Numbered from the stretch's first letter, positions 12,321 to 24,345 are shown. The stretch: DNA of 64,000 nt from Roridomyces roridus (GCA_029378245.1 JARKIF010000022.1:1-64000), one strand, 5' to 3'. Translations and numbers: made by a program. Notes: generated from the letters alone by a model not told the origin.

Positions 12321-12680
12321 GAGGGTAGTTGACAAGGGGAGTGGGTGGTGAGGTGAAGGTGGGGACGAATCGCCGCTAATAAGGGCTGATGCGCGCAGTC
12401 TCGGATTCCTCGCTGGACACTCGTAAAGACCGCGCCAGCGCTAGAACGTCGTCCGACTCCTAGTTGCCAGAGTGAAGAATCGAAGGGTGGGGTGCGGCAA
12501 GCAACTTGAAGCCGCAGAAACAGCGGATTTACGCCTAGTCTCAGCTCTAGGACCCAGTATCATGTCTTGAATCGCTGCAGCTACACAGCAGGAGCGAAAG
12601 AGAAAGCAAATGATGTGGCGCTGTGACGCTGACCACAAGACCAAACATCACGTCATATCCATAGCGGTGCAAGCACCGTT

Positions 12681-14118
12681 CCCCTACTCTGGGACGGATC
12701 ATGACGCCGGCAGGAAATATCAGCCGGCGGCGGCGGCGGCACGGGCCCCAGTGGGTGATTGCATTTTACACCGCCAAAGTGCCGTCAGCCCGAAGCCAGC
12801 CGGCGCGCCCATGTGAACACCGGATGATCCGTATCCTGGGTGCAGCCGGACACCGGCTGGGTTCCAGCTGAGTGATCCAGCCACGGTTCCCAGCTGACAG
12901 TCGGCTGGCTATCCATGCCGACCGGCATGGGTGTCTCCAGCTGGAAGTCTCAATTTGGATATCTTGAGTCCGCTGGGTCCGGAGCAACGGAGTGGAATTT
13001 TTTGGTTGTGGTGCGGCTCTTCAGCGAAAAAAATCTCAGACTATGCTTACCCTGAGGGAGACGAGGGTTGCGGTTGACTTGAAAAAAGAATTACAAAGTC
13101 CATTGCCGACGCACGGATATCTCATACCGCGTTGCCGTAAGTTAACGATCACCTTCATCACTCAACACTCCACCCGGCGCTGATTCGGCTCCATGGTAAC
13201 CGTAAGCCATTTAATAAATGGCGTGATTTCGGAGTCATTCCTCCGCTCCTTCTTCCTTTCCCCCACATCCTCTCTGTCTCCCGTCCTCCAATCCTCCCGC
13301 GCACGGGCGGTCACCTCAAGCCCTTCAAGCCGCTCATCCATAGCCCTTCAAGCCCCTTCAAGTCGCGTTCCTCAACATCTGTGACAAGTCCGAAGACGGA
13401 AGACGAGCCCCAAAGCCTATCTGGCAAACCTGGAAGCGCTTTTCTGCGAGTCTCGCCTCGCCGTCTCTTTTCAAGACCCTCAATGGATTTGCCCCATTCA
13501 ATGCCTCCAGTGATTTGCCCCCATGAACGCCCAACATGCTACGACTACACATCAACCCGTATCTATTCCTTTCATGCGCTCCCCGTGTCACCGCGCCGAC
13601 GTTCATCAACCCTCGTGTCTTGCTCGTCGCCCTCAATATCATTATTCACTCGGCTTTCATCTCCGTCAAGTCTTCTCGATGGCCCATTGTTTCATCTGTT
13701 GCCTTCGCGTCTACTTCGTATCATGTATTTCTGTAGAATGGATTGACCTTCTTTGATATCTCTTTTTTTAAGTGCGATGAGCATGTTTCGACCGGCCTCG
13801 ACAGGGATCACCGGCTGAAGTAGCAGCTTGCAGTCAGCCTCACAGACCAGCTGGCACCCATGAAAGCTGGGTCCAGCCTGGGCCCATTGAAGATGAGACC
13901 TGGCATCTATCCTGCCACCAGCCGGATGCCATTCGTCAGCGACATGTGGCCCACATATCACGACCAGCTGCTGGTCAGCTGGGCGCACTCTGGCGGTGTA
14001 CATCAAGGACGGAGGAAAATGTGGGTCAGTGGTTGACATATGTGGGAAACGGTGGGCTGAATTTTGCAGGCCATCAGTCATTCAGCCCCACAGAACCCTC
14101 CTCTTGACAGAGTAGGGG
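12681..14118. mobile_element. Putative inverted-repeat element with subterminal CAGCTGG repeats
   Basis: CCCCTACTCTG at 12681-12691 is repeated inverted as CAGAGTAGGGG at 14108-14118. Both flanks inside the ends are dense in CAGCTGG, CCGGCTGG and related words (12830-12950 and 13815-13990), a layout seen in non-autonomous DNA transposons. A similar right end (CACAGAA...AGAGTAGGGGATC) recurs alone near 18228-18270. No convincing target duplication was found, so the exact limits are uncertain. The interior has no recognisable gene; the frames at 13193-13750 are Ser/Pro-rich and unremarkable. Confidence 0.4.
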
Positions 14119-14200
14119 ATCACACGGTGCCGAAAGGTTTCAACATTTCAACCAGCACTTTTTGACTTGATATCGTACATCTTCATCCAAGACTTGTCCT

Positions 14201-16128
14201 TCAAACAGCTCCGTAAAGTTCCTTTTCGAGTTCTTCCTCCTCTGGGTCAGAACTGTCCGACAGTTCACCTGTCCGAAGATACCAAGGTACCCGTTCTTCA
14301 GCTCGAGGAATCGGAGGGGTGTGGAATGTCATCGCCGTGCGAGTAGCGGTGGTCGGGATAGTGCTGAGGCTTCCCTGACACTGGGTCCCCACCAGGCTTT
14401 TGATATTAAGCAAGATTCGGGCTCCAACGACGGAGTGTAGGCTGGTCGCGATGAGTGAGTGAATCGAATACACTGGAGAACTCACGCCATTGCAGGCCTC
14501 GAAGATTCGAATGAGATACCACAAGTTTAATCATAATCCTGCAGTAGACTCACATTATCACAACTTCAGCCAGCGTCGGGCGCAACGTACTCCAAATGGT
14601 CAGCTCAGCAGCCGAATACACTCAAATCGAGTTCAACGTTCAGTCTCCATCCAACTTGCGCTCAGTGATGTAGACTCACCCAGAATCGTCAAAAACAAAA
14701 ACACCCCATCCCGAAGGAACAAAGTGACGATGGGCATCCGCATGAATCGCACCCCGAAGAGGTGTTGCCCGCATTTGTATAAAGTCATGAAGAACATGGT
14801 GGTGGAGGTTGCGAGGAGGGGGACCGCGTAGAATGTGAATATTCGGGGTACGGCTGCGAGGTTACCTTACATGAGAAAGACGGAAGGGGAGGAGAGCGAG
14901 GGGCCGACGTACTGAATGAATAGCATCCTTTGAGGATGGGTCCGACGTGAATGTAGTCTGTTTCCATTGGTATCTACTACAGAGAACCGAGAGAGCAACC
15001 TGCCTTTGAGAGGCCCGATAGTTAGGGCACCAATCGTGATCCTGTGGGGAATGAATTATCAAATCGCATTCGGAATAAAGCTCCTACATGGCAGCAGCTT
15101 GAACTACCGTGGTTTTAGAGTTAAACGTTTGTAGTAGGCAAGGCAAACTCACTGATCATGATGGGCGTGAAAAGGAAAGCGAGCATCCGAGATTTGTTGT
15201 AGAGTATCCAAACCCTATATAGCCGGTGTGAGTAAATATTACGCGACGTGAAGGGAATTGACATTGAAGGCGCACCGCAGGAATAAGATACCGTCGACGA
15301 TCACGGAGTTGATCGTGACAGTGACCATTTCCGACTATGTATGTGGACACCGTATGTTATTGCTTCAGGCTCAAAAAGACGAATGATGCGTACCAGGAGG
15401 AATCCTCGGCACCTGGAAGAGGTTATACAAAAGGAAGAGAAAGTTAGAAGCACAAACATCTGAAAGAAAAGTCAGCAGGGTTGAGAGGGACGTGAACGAC
15501 AGGCTACGCACCGTGTTTGATTTGATTTCCATGAATATAACTGTGGGGTTGAGGGATGTGTAGGCAGCGGTGGAAGCACGTACAGTTGAGATCGATGCTG
15601 TTCGAGATGTCAGTGCTGAGTGACCCGTGGACCAGACGCGTACATGGAAAGAACGAGAGGGATGTATCGTATCTGAGGTTGAAATCGGTGGGTCGCAATG
15701 TGAGTGTGATTGAAGCATACCCAGACCTACGAAAATTGCTCGACTCGACGTGGACAGAATAGCGACTACTCACGTAGAGCATGGCCCAGATACTAATACG
15801 GCGACTTTGCCAAACGTATTTAACCTGAGAATAAATGTGTATGGGAGAGCCTGGAATAATGATTGAACGAACCTCTTGAGGAAATGTTAACAAGTGCTCG
15901 AAACTGTAACACGGCGTCAGCCCATCGAATGTTAAACACAGAACTTTCTGCATACACCAGAACTGTTGTCGCCGCAGCTGAAACAAAGCGCGTCAATACA
16001 ATGAGGAATACAAGGAGAATTCGAGATCATATGTACTTACCAGCCATGTAATTCGTTGTCTGCGAGTCTCCGATCAATTGGAAAAGCTCAAGCTCCAACT
16101 CGGGGGTGAGTGCGGGCGGCAAAGCCAT
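14201..16128 (-). CDS. DUF6533-type multipass membrane protein, about 13 exons
   Basis: A chain of very short exons on the minus strand. It starts MALPPALTPELELELFQL at 16128 and ends with an acidic tail, EEEELEKELYGAV, at 14201. Early exons are 16041-16128, 15956-15977, 15873-15903, 15774-15824 and 15644-15672. They build TVLVFEHLLTFPQEVKYVW then RRISIWAMLYIRYIPLVLS, which is the DUF6533 signature (tyrosine/phenylalanine-rich start, LTF..EV.Y.W, then a membrane span). Later pieces give SEMVTVTINSVIVDGILFL, VWILYNKSRMLAFLF, RIFTFYAVPLLATSTTMFF and MPIVTLFLRDGVFLFLTIL: six to seven hydrophobic segments with the usual spacing. The region 15414-15600 can be spliced in two ways and is the weak part. 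The family is abundant in Agaricomycetes and has no known function; the topology is GPCR-like. Confidence 0.75.
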
Positions 16129-18288
16129 TGTCAAGGGTTTTCCAACAAGACACCACGGGCCCTCTGGCTTTTATGTAACAGGTGTTCGTTCTATTTCGCG
16201 CACGCAGATGTGGTGGTTCCAATTCTGCTTCTCGAACCTTGGTCCTTGAATGACTCCGGTTGGATGGTGAGAACCTGGGGAGACTTGGTGGTATTTCAGC
16301 TCGAGTAGTTATCTTCGCCCAAGCTCCGCGTCGATGCTAACCCGTTGGTTTTGACATTTGAATGAGCGAACAGTTGTTCAACACAACACTAGAAGTTCAG
16401 ACGGATTGGATACATCATAAAACAGAGAATGCATGGAACTGCATGCGCGTGGCGATAGCGATGATCCACAAGCACTCGAATTGGAGTCGGTGCTGAAGCT
16501 GAAGAATCAAGGCGTTTCCGATGTATGCATGGATGAGAACTCGCATCAAAAGGGTCTGACGATTCCAGTCGTCGAGATGAAATGTCTAGACAGAGCTGTA
16601 CTTGAAGAGGGTGCAGTTATTCGAAGTAGTGCGTAGCGTGATGGGATATCGTGGTGTTGCGGCGGCCGCCTTGCTTGTGTGCTGGGCTCATCATAACTTG
16701 CATCGGTGACTCTAGTGAATCAGAATAGGTGGTGGCCAGGACAACCAGGGTAGGCTTCGACGAGTGTCGGCTTCATTCATTTTGAAGGGCATGAGAACGG
16801 GGTCCATGCCTATCAGGCAAGAGGGAAAACACCCGGAGGGGATGTACAGCAGAGAGACAACCGAGGGGCTAGGGGGAGTGGACCCGTCGAGCGTTCCAGG
16901 ATGGGAAATGATGAATGACAAGTCAGGAATTGCCAACTGCTGGGATGTGAGCACCGGAAGTTCTTTCAGTGGTGCCAGGCGGTAGCGTTTGGATTATAAA
17001 CTGAGCCAGCGATATAACTCGTTGGCAAGGCTAAAAGAATTTAGAGGGCATCTGCCGCGGAAAGGAAACAATGAACATGGTGGCTAATCCAGAGCGCGAT
17101 TTCAAGGTTCACTGGCTGCGGGTAACAACAGATTGAGGATGCCTACCCAATTGAAAGCACAATATCGCTGGACGTTTGGGAGGATAGTCCACAGAGGGCG
17201 GGGGCTGGAGTAGTACGGTTTGGATGGCGAAACGGGATCGTTTCGATAAGAAAGAGTACATCATCGAAAGGAGGCAAGGCGCTGGGCTCTTTTCTCAGCG
17301 GTGAAGGTCGGTGGGAACTTGGAAGTCCAGCGGCGAGATTAAGCAACGAATCTGCCAGCTGGGGCGGCGGCGTACTTATCAAATTATAATGAAACGAGCT
17401 CGGAAGGGAGTCCAGCGAGATAATGAAAAGGCAATTGGTGCTCGCTGGTGAGAGTGCCAGCAACTTCATGACGCACTAGACTGGATTCACCGCTGGACAG
17501 GCATCTCTTCCGAAAATACCAGCCACTGTATCGACGATTAGTGGCGATTTAGTGGCGCAGGTGGCTGACGGGTCCTCGGATGCGTCCGAGGGGAAGGAAA
17601 GAGCGAGGGTCCGTGGAGCTGGTGAGAGCTGGTCATCGAGGAAAATGGCGTGGTCGCCTCGTGTCGGGCATCGTGCACGATGAGCGGCTACCAATGTGAA
17701 GCCCGGCGTCGCCTATCCAATCGGTAGCGGCGGCAAGCACCATCTCTGCCAAATTGATAAGTCCATCACATCGGCTTGATCGCCTGAAGTGCCTGACCTT
17801 ACACACGGATGAGTTTGCTATGGCTGCTAGCAAAGATTTGGACTCATCACACAGTCAGTAAGTACAAAGTCACGTCTGAGTGAAAGGGTTCACCGTTTCT
17901 TCATGAAAGACAACAATGGCCGACTTGGCAGCCTCTTTGGCAGCTCGGCAATTGCTGAAAGCTCTTGATGCTCCGTAAACCGGGGCACATCAGCTTGTGT
18001 GTTGAACTTTCAACTTTGCCGGAACACGAGCTTCGGGCCAGACTTGTGAGCAAATGTAGCCTCTAGTGCCGCTCCAATTTTTGATCGGGTGAGAGGACAG
18101 GCGTGCGGCATTATGATCCGGCTGGCGGCAACCATGATGGATTATTCATGAGTTGCGTCATTGATGAAGATATGACAAGAATCTCTGATTGCATCGTTTT
18201 GTGAGAGATCAGACAATTCACGCCCACAGAAACCCTTCTCTGCTACGCTAGAGTAGGGGATCTTGCTCTGCACCACGATCGAGCCTAT
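16129..18288. other. Gene-poor stretch, nothing recognised
   Basis: About 2.1 kb without a supportable gene. Open frames on both strands are short and without motifs or splice logic. A copy of the CACAGAA...AGAGTAGGGGATC word seen at 14085-14122 occurs near 18228-18270, next to the MITE. Confidence 0.4.
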
Positions 18289-18626
18289 ACCAAAATGGTA
18301 GCGTTAGGCGTGTCCGACGCCTATTGCACGTGACAAAGCCTATCCATCAATGCTCGGCAATCATCCCTGGCTGCCTGAAATTTCACAAGTCCCTCCCCCG
18401 TTTTTTTTACACCATCCCTTGGGTCCTAACTGTAACCAACCTAACCTTTAACCACCCAACCTATCCTAACCGAACCTAACCGAACCGAACCTAACCCGTT
18501 TTCTAACCGCCACTCACTGCTGAATCCGAGTCTTGGCATTTGATGCCGAGCATTGATGGATAGGCGTCGCAAGATCACGGCAATCTATCAATAGGCGCCA
18601 TCAACGCCTAACGCTACCATTTTGGT
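18289..18626. mobile_element. 338-bp MITE with long inverted repeats
   Basis: The ends are a perfect 23-bp inverted repeat beginning ACCAAAATGGTAGCGTTAGG. Homology then resumes in both arms: GCCTATTG, and GCCTATCCATCAATGCTCGG at 18338-18358 on one side and 18542-18566 inverted on the other. There is no ORF. I could not see a clear target duplication, so the family is unassigned. The centre holds the telomere-like repeat listed separately. Confidence 0.65.
18420..18508. repeat. Degenerate telomere-like AACCTA/AACCGA repeat
   Basis: The tract contains repeated CCTAAC, AACCTAACC and AACCGAACC words in one orientation. This is a degenerate form of the CCCTAA strand of the common fungal telomere repeat. 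It sits in the loop of the MITE at 18289-18626. Confidence 0.55.
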
Positions 18627-19991
18627 CATGCCTCACCACGATAATCGCCTCCCTCCCTCTCATTCAACGTGCCCTTGACCAGTGCCGCAAGGAAACTCAA
18701 AGAAGCTAGCGCTTCGTCTCCTCCCAGGCCCATGAAATCGAGTCCTTCCAGAAACAATTCGACGATAGGGTAGAAAAAGTGAGAGCACTCGCCATCAAGG
18801 AGGAAGATTTGGACAATCAGGCGCGCTAGTTGGATAGACAGCGTTTGGGCCAAGTACGTGGATTGCCTGGGTCGGCGGAGAAGGCTAATAGTGAGGTCGG
18901 AAGGGTGCGGGATGCTTGTTTGATGCCATATATGAACCTGTGCAGTGCGCCTTTGGTCTCTTTTTTGTCGTTCCTTTCGCGCTCACATGCATCTTCAAGG
19001 CGGTGGATACACCCTCGGACGGCTCAGCGAGGAAGGCCAAACGCCAGACCGAGGCCACGATGGCTACTGCGTAACGCCCGGCGTGCGCAAAGGCACCAAC
19101 TAAGCCCTCCGCTTGTGCGTCCCTTTGCTGGTATGCGCAGGCCGCTGATTTTACACTGTCGTCCGTTCGTTCTGCCGTCGTCCCTACACCGTCGAACCCG
19201 AACCCATACGAATGTCGACCCCACACCGAGTGCAGCACACAGTATACTATCAGCAAGTCATCATCGCAGCCACCTCGCCTCCCTTTGTCTCGTCTGTTCG
19301 CTTTCCCGCAACTGTCGACTAGGAGGACGAGATCGGTCTATCACCACGTCGTCAACCTGCATGTAGCCCTCCAGCCCTCCAACGGACTCTCCAAAGAGCC
19401 CTATAGCTATTTGGACATCATCGCATTGGCACTATTGGTCCCCTCGTCTCCCCTCCTCGCTTGTTGCTTTTGTTCCTGGACTGTCAAGTCTAGCAATTCT
19501 CTGCTGGATGAACGCTACCAAGGCCCTGTGACCGTCGGGATTAGAATCGTGCCCTCTCGAGTCTCTGCGGTTAATCAATGATGGATGCTATCATCTTAAT
19601 GTCCGGCTTCACGGAGAGCATTTGACGTCGAATGCTTTAGATCAAGGTTGTGAAGCCAACGTCGAACACGAAGTCGAATGTCAAACGCATCTGTAACGTT
19701 GTTCCCGATTCGGCACAAGGTCGCCGTCCTCCTTGTACTTCGCAAACAAACATCCTTATATTCTGAGCGATATTCTGAGCGGAACTACAGGTGCACCCTC
19801 TTCCCCGCCCACAGTACACCGACATACAATGTCCAAGAGAGCAAGACAACAAGACAAATGACACGAAAACAGCGGCTACAAACAACACGAGAGCTTGAGG
19901 GAAGAGTAGCCTAGGAGATGTGTGAGGGGACGTATGGCACGGGAGGCCGCGGCAGGTACGCACGAAATTGATCATAACGCTGTTTCGCCGC
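18627..19991. other. Intergenic, no supported gene
   Basis: Open frames here are Ser/Arg/Pro-rich and have no motif. The plus-strand frame at 18830-19366 and its minus-strand partner are mirror images without codon bias. The right end is the downstream flank of the minus-strand gene at 19992. Confidence 0.4.
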
Positions 19992-20747
19992 TCATCCGAA
20001 CCAATGTGCAGGCGCATTCGGCAGATGCGCCGCACACCATTTGGGTTGGACCTCCCACGGCAGCAAAACTGCACAACCCGGGTTCGCGCACTTGAGGAGG
20101 AGGCGCGCCGTTGCTCGTTTTACGACGCTCCCATCCTGAAGCGTGATAAAGTCGAATCTCTCGATGGGCTGGAATCGGAAGTCCGTTGTTGTTCCGGCGA
20201 TCGGCACGCCTTCAGTTATGATGTCTGGCTGCGCTTGCAGTCCGATCGGTGCGCCGTCGAGCGAGACGGAGAGATGCAGAGCTTCGAGGACGAGCTCTGG
20301 ACTGGGAACGAAGGGGCGTTGGAGGTGGTGCCAGATGGAATGGGGAATTTCGAAGACGGCGAGGGCGGTCTCACCTGGAATGTGGCGTCGAAAGCGGGTG
20401 AGTCGAAAGAATCAATTCTGCGGCATGGGTTTCAACCCACCGAGGCTGATCCTCCAGAATATGGCCCTCGTGTCGCGACGAACCTGGCCCGACTCGAGCA
20501 GGAGCTCAAACGACTGCGGGACGGGGAGAATCAACTGCGGTGGGGATTCCGAGGAGGTCTGGGAGCTTGGGGGAGAGTCCACCCAGTGGAACGTCGTTGT
20601 CTGCGGAGTTGGATGAAAGGGAAATCTGGGGCGACGCGCGGTGGCGTCTTCCTCGAGAACTGTCACCCATTCGTCGAGGAACTCGTAAAGGCTCTGCAGG
20701 AACTGGGGCGTCCACGAGGGAGCTACGGTTGTCGTAGGAGCGTTCAT
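19992..20747 (-). CDS. Unrecognised protein with C-terminal CX4C...CX2H motif (paralogue A)
   Basis: Two exons, 20441-20747 and 19992-20374, with a 66-nt intron, give 229 residues. The N-terminal half reads PQFLQSLYEFLDEWVTVLEE, then a low-complexity Pro/Ser/Thr stretch. Across the splice it reads FWRISLGETALAVFEIP. The second half contains FRFQPIERFDFITLQDGS and ends KCANPGCAVLLP followed by WCAAHL, a CX4C...CX2H arrangement that could bind zinc. A diverged paralogue lies at 24346-24994, with the same two-exon structure and the same phase-1 splice before the AVFE(I/V)P block. I recognise no known domain and give no function. The start at 20747 matches the position of the paralogue's start; an in-frame Met at 20852 is possible. 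A large plus-strand frame over the same bases is its shadow. Confidence 0.6.
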
Positions 20748-21430
20748 TCGATGTGGTGCTGGTAGGCGTGAGCTTTGAGGGGGGTGATTCTGTTTTATCC
20801 TCGGACGCTTGGGCTCTCCTGGTCCAGAAGGGGAAGAGGATGACAGCAGCACCCCTGCCGAACTTCATCGCAATGTGATTAAATTGTTGCGGAGTGGCAA
20901 AACGCATCTGTTTCCTCGCCGGCTTCGCGGCTTACTCACTAATTGCACTCCTTATTCCCAAATAAGGGGAGCTGTTAAGCTGAGTTAACGGCAGAGGTAC
21001 GTCAAGAAATGGAAGAAGCACTAGGCGACGTCGAAAACAAAGGGAATGCAGTGCATGTTTCTTTCATCTTACCGTAAAGATTGTTGTTATTAGCATGACC
21101 GAGTCATTCGAAAGGATCCGAATTGGACAGTGAGACCAGCTCCGTGTCTCTCCGAGGTGGGGCTGAGGTGCCGATAGTCTCCGTGCGTGCCAGAGTAGAT
21201 GCATCACGAGGAACTGATCCAATGTTGTGAACCTGGCCCCGCCTCTCGCCCGCGCAACAGTGTTAGAGGATACAGGGGCTTCGATGAGTCCGGCACTGGT
21301 ACCTACTAGTCCTCTGCGAGAAGTAGGATAGGCTACAAGTGGCCGATGGTTTCTGTTGGAGTGGCATCACCACAAAGTGATGGTCGATCAAAAGTCATGA
21401 TCGTGATGATCCGCTAATTACACATATTTG
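20748..21430. other. Intergenic, nothing recognised
   Basis: Upstream region of paralogue A. No convincing coding frame or TATA box was seen. Confidence 0.4.
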
Positions 21431-21491
21431 GACGACATTGAGTACCATGTACGGGACATAAATCTTGGGGAGGTAGGAGAATGGGGCAAAT

Positions 21492-22250
21492 TCAAAGCCC
21501 GAGTAAATCACGAACGGCCCGATGGCAACTGTACGAACACCGCGCGCAGCTTTGTGCTAGATAGTACCGCCGAACCAACTCTTGCGTGGGCGGTGATATG
21601 TCGGAGTATGAGTCGAGTGTCTTCTGCGCGAGGTGTTGCAGGAACTCGACGAAATCTGCGGTGTTCATTCCAGCAGCTGACCCGATATTCACCTCGCATA
21701 AGACGCGATTTTCGATATTGCGCACGGAAATGTTGGTCATTGCTGGGATGCGATCCGTCAAGATCATGGTGCTAGTGGAGGAAAGGCCTGGTTTCTCCAA
21801 ATCAATGGGGAACAGGAGTGTTGGACTCCTTCTGCGCATCATTTGCACGCCGCCGGGGAACTCGGCGACGGGACCCTCCGGAGGAAGGTCAACGCACGGG
21901 AGACGTGGTGTGGGAGGGTACTGGTCTGTGCACACCTCCCGTGAGATGGGCAATTATCAAGATGAAGAGAATACGTACCTGGGGTGACTTCGTCATGGCA
22001 AGTGGTCAGGCTCTGAGCGGTGCAATCCGGGTATCCGCCATTCACCTGCGTGGATTTCAGGCGGGGCTATTGAACGTCAGCTTGGCTTGAGGCATTATCA
22101 TGTCGCGGAACTCACCGCGAGGCGTTCCTGGACGTGTGTCGGCTGTATTGACGCCCATGTAAGAGCGGAGTATTCAACTTTGGTTCAACTCACCACACTG
22201 TCGATGGTGAGGCTCTGCTCCGGGTTCAGCAATTGAAGGGGAAGCGGAAA
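21492..22250 (-). CDS. Possible multi-exon gene, function unknown
   Basis: A minus-strand frame from about 21953 ends with TGA at 21492. It reads PTLLFPIDLEKPGLSSTST, then NISVRNIENRVLCEVNIGS and FVEFLQHLAQKTLDSYSD. Upstream there are plausible small exons bounded by GT/AG (PLPLQLLNPEQSLTIDSV, ADTRPGTPR, APPEIHAG), but I could not join them to the main frame with a consistent phase. No start codon was fixed and no family was recognised. The CACTA-type element begins at 22265, just before its putative 5' end. It may be a decayed gene. Confidence 0.25.
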
Positions 22251-22264
22251 CATCAACTTGTTCA

Positions 22265-22866
22265 CACTGGGGGCAAAAGGCTTGGCCTTTCATTCATGGC
22301 ATTTGGCAGGCATTTGGCGTGCATTTGGCGCACCTTTGGCATGCATTTGCCCATTCTCTTTGTTCTCTTTGTTAGATTTTCCCATCGCTGTTGCACATCC
22401 GGCTTCCCGGCTCATAAACCACGTGGTGATGACACCAGTCTAAGGTCCTGCGTGAGTGACTAGTCTTGACAAGTTCGTCTTGGTATGGTTTGCTTGAATC
22501 TTACATCTTTTTTTGCATGATTAAGGCTTGGGATAGCCAAGCATGGTGCCGGCCGCTGGCCCAGCCCAGAATCTTCACTGTTGGTCTCATGCCCACCGTA
22601 AACGGGTAGAATCATTGGAAAAGTTGTGTCTATCCTAGGGCAAGGCATGCAGAGTGACACAGCCGAACACCTCAAAGTCGCGCGCATATGACACCCGTGT
22701 CATTATCACGTGATCGTGAAGCCGTGAAGCCGAGCACAAGCCGAACGTGGAAAGCTATGACAAAGAGAACAAAGAAAATGGCAAATGCATGCTAAAGGTC
22801 TGCCAAATGCACACCAAATGCCTGCCAAATGCCATGAATGAGAGGCCAGGCCCTTTGCCCCCTGTG
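22265..22866. mobile_element. Non-autonomous CACTA-type element, 602 bp
   Basis: The two ends are long inverted repeats of about 175 bp, starting CACTGGGGGCAAAAGG on the left and CACAGGGGGCAAAGGG (inverted) on the right. The flanking TCA is duplicated (22262-22264 and 22867-22869). CACTG-like termini plus a 3-bp duplication are the signature of the CACTA (EnSpm/CMC) superfamily. Inside the arms, GCATTTGGC-like words repeat in tandem, as subterminal transposase-binding repeats do. The central 250 bp has no transposase. Confidence 0.75.
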
Positions 22867-23058
22867 TCACGCACAGTGTGAGAACCTCCGGTTCGATAAC
22901 TAGTTGGAGGGCGACGAGGATGTCATGGCGCAAATGGCGCTCCGAGTCTGAGTGGGAGAGGGAAAGACCTGGGAGGCTCGGAGTGGGCGAAAGAAAGGGA
23001 AGAGGGAAGTTGGCCGCGGGGGATTGATGGGGATTGGGTTTTGAACGTGAACGTCAGC

Positions 23059-23161
23059 TACATCAGGAAAACTGGAGACGCTGCATAGCACTATGCAGCA
23101 CTATGCAGCACTATGCAGTGCTGCATAGTGCCATAGCAACTTCTCCAGTTTTCCTGATGTA
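23059..23161. mobile_element. Hairpin MITE, perfect 20-bp arms
   Basis: TACATCAGGAAAACTGGAGA (23059-23078) is repeated inverted at 23142-23161. The outer TA may be the target duplication. The interior is made of ACTATGCAGC-type 11-mers and their complements, so the whole 103 bp can fold into one hairpin. Related termini and the same 11-mers recur at 57049-57170 and 61140-61233. Confidence 0.65.
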
Positions 23162-23162
23162 T

Positions 23163-23190
23163 GTCCGGGGTCCTGCTGTGGACCCCGGAC
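23163..23190. repeat. Short perfect hairpin
   Basis: GTCCGGGGTC and GACCCCGGAC form a perfect 10-bp stem with an 8-base loop directly beside the hairpin MITE. Confidence 0.5.
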
Positions 23191-24345
23191 CCGACGGTTA
23201 ACCGGCACAAGATGATTGACTCCCATTTGACGCCGCTCTCTTTATTTATGAGGAATTGCATCAAGTTTCGTTCAATTGGAACCAGGCATGGAAACGGATG
23301 AACTGCACCTCATTGGCAGCTGGCAAATGTCCTGTGGATCAGTGGTGCTTGCGGTTTGTTGAACTTGATGCCTTATATATTGCGCCGCAGTCGTTCGTGA
23401 ATGGCCGCTTTTTTGAGCTCTGGCCCTTGAAGCTTGTAGAATGATCATCAATCAATTAATTGGGTCATCATCAAAACGGCCGTGTTGCAGAATGGCTCCG
23501 GTGCCGTCGGTCCTGACCGAGTGTTCTCCTCATGACATACGCCGGACCGACACCGGCAGGGTGGTGGGGCAGTGAGTGTTCAAATTTGATGCACTTCAAT
23601 CCCCGGCTGTCGCGGATTCTGAGGGCAGCCAAAAGTGTGGGTCTGCAACAGAAATAAAATGTAAGCGTAGTGCGTGATTCGACTCCAACTCGACTCAAGC
23701 TTCAAACCGTCAACAACAGGAGATTCATGAAAGCTAAAAAACAACCGTCTGCGGTTTTCGTGATCCAGATGATCCATAAAGTATAGCTGGAGACCAACAT
23801 TAATGACACGAATACCGGGGCTTGTCGACCCCAGCAAGTTCAACCCGAGTATGCTCAACTTGAACTCCTAGATCGCCGGGATTCATCGGTTCATAACTCC
23901 TCGGACTTGGACTGTCCCGACGTCGTACCAATTCTCAGTCCTAACTTGGCTAAGTATCGGCGAAACGGCTGCAAGTCATCAAAATCAAAGGTGGACAAAG
24001 GGATGTCAGTTGTCAAGCCAACTCCTGGCCAGCTGTGTCTAGCCCTTGTTCTGAATTTGGTTCAGCCCTTGTACTTTCAGGGCATACATCTCATTATATT
24101 AGCGTCGTATCGGTGTTACAATGAATCCTTCTCCCACTCCCCACAACGACTCCCCGCCATGGCCATACCCTACAAGAGAACCACGAGAAAAACTGGAACA
24201 CTACAAGACATTGTCCAACTCGAGTCCAGCTCGAGAATTATCGTAACCGGAGGCAAACTGGGGGCGAGTGAATACTAAGGACGCAGGTTGGGCAGATGAA
24301 AGTGCGTACCCATAAATTATTTCACTCTCAACTTGTCCCGCTGAT
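23191..24345. other. Intergenic, nothing recognised
   Basis: Short unrelated frames on both strands and no motif. The right end is the downstream flank of paralogue B. Confidence 0.4.

Noticed and set aside
11601..12335. Intact 244-codon minus-strand ORF as a gene
   Set aside because: The frame has no ATG at its start, and SDR motifs sit in other frames across it. It reads through introns of the SDR pseudogene and the MITE.
19968..20765. Plus-strand frame of 265 codons
   Set aside because: It is antisense to paralogue A, whose minus-strand product matches the second gene at 24346-24994.
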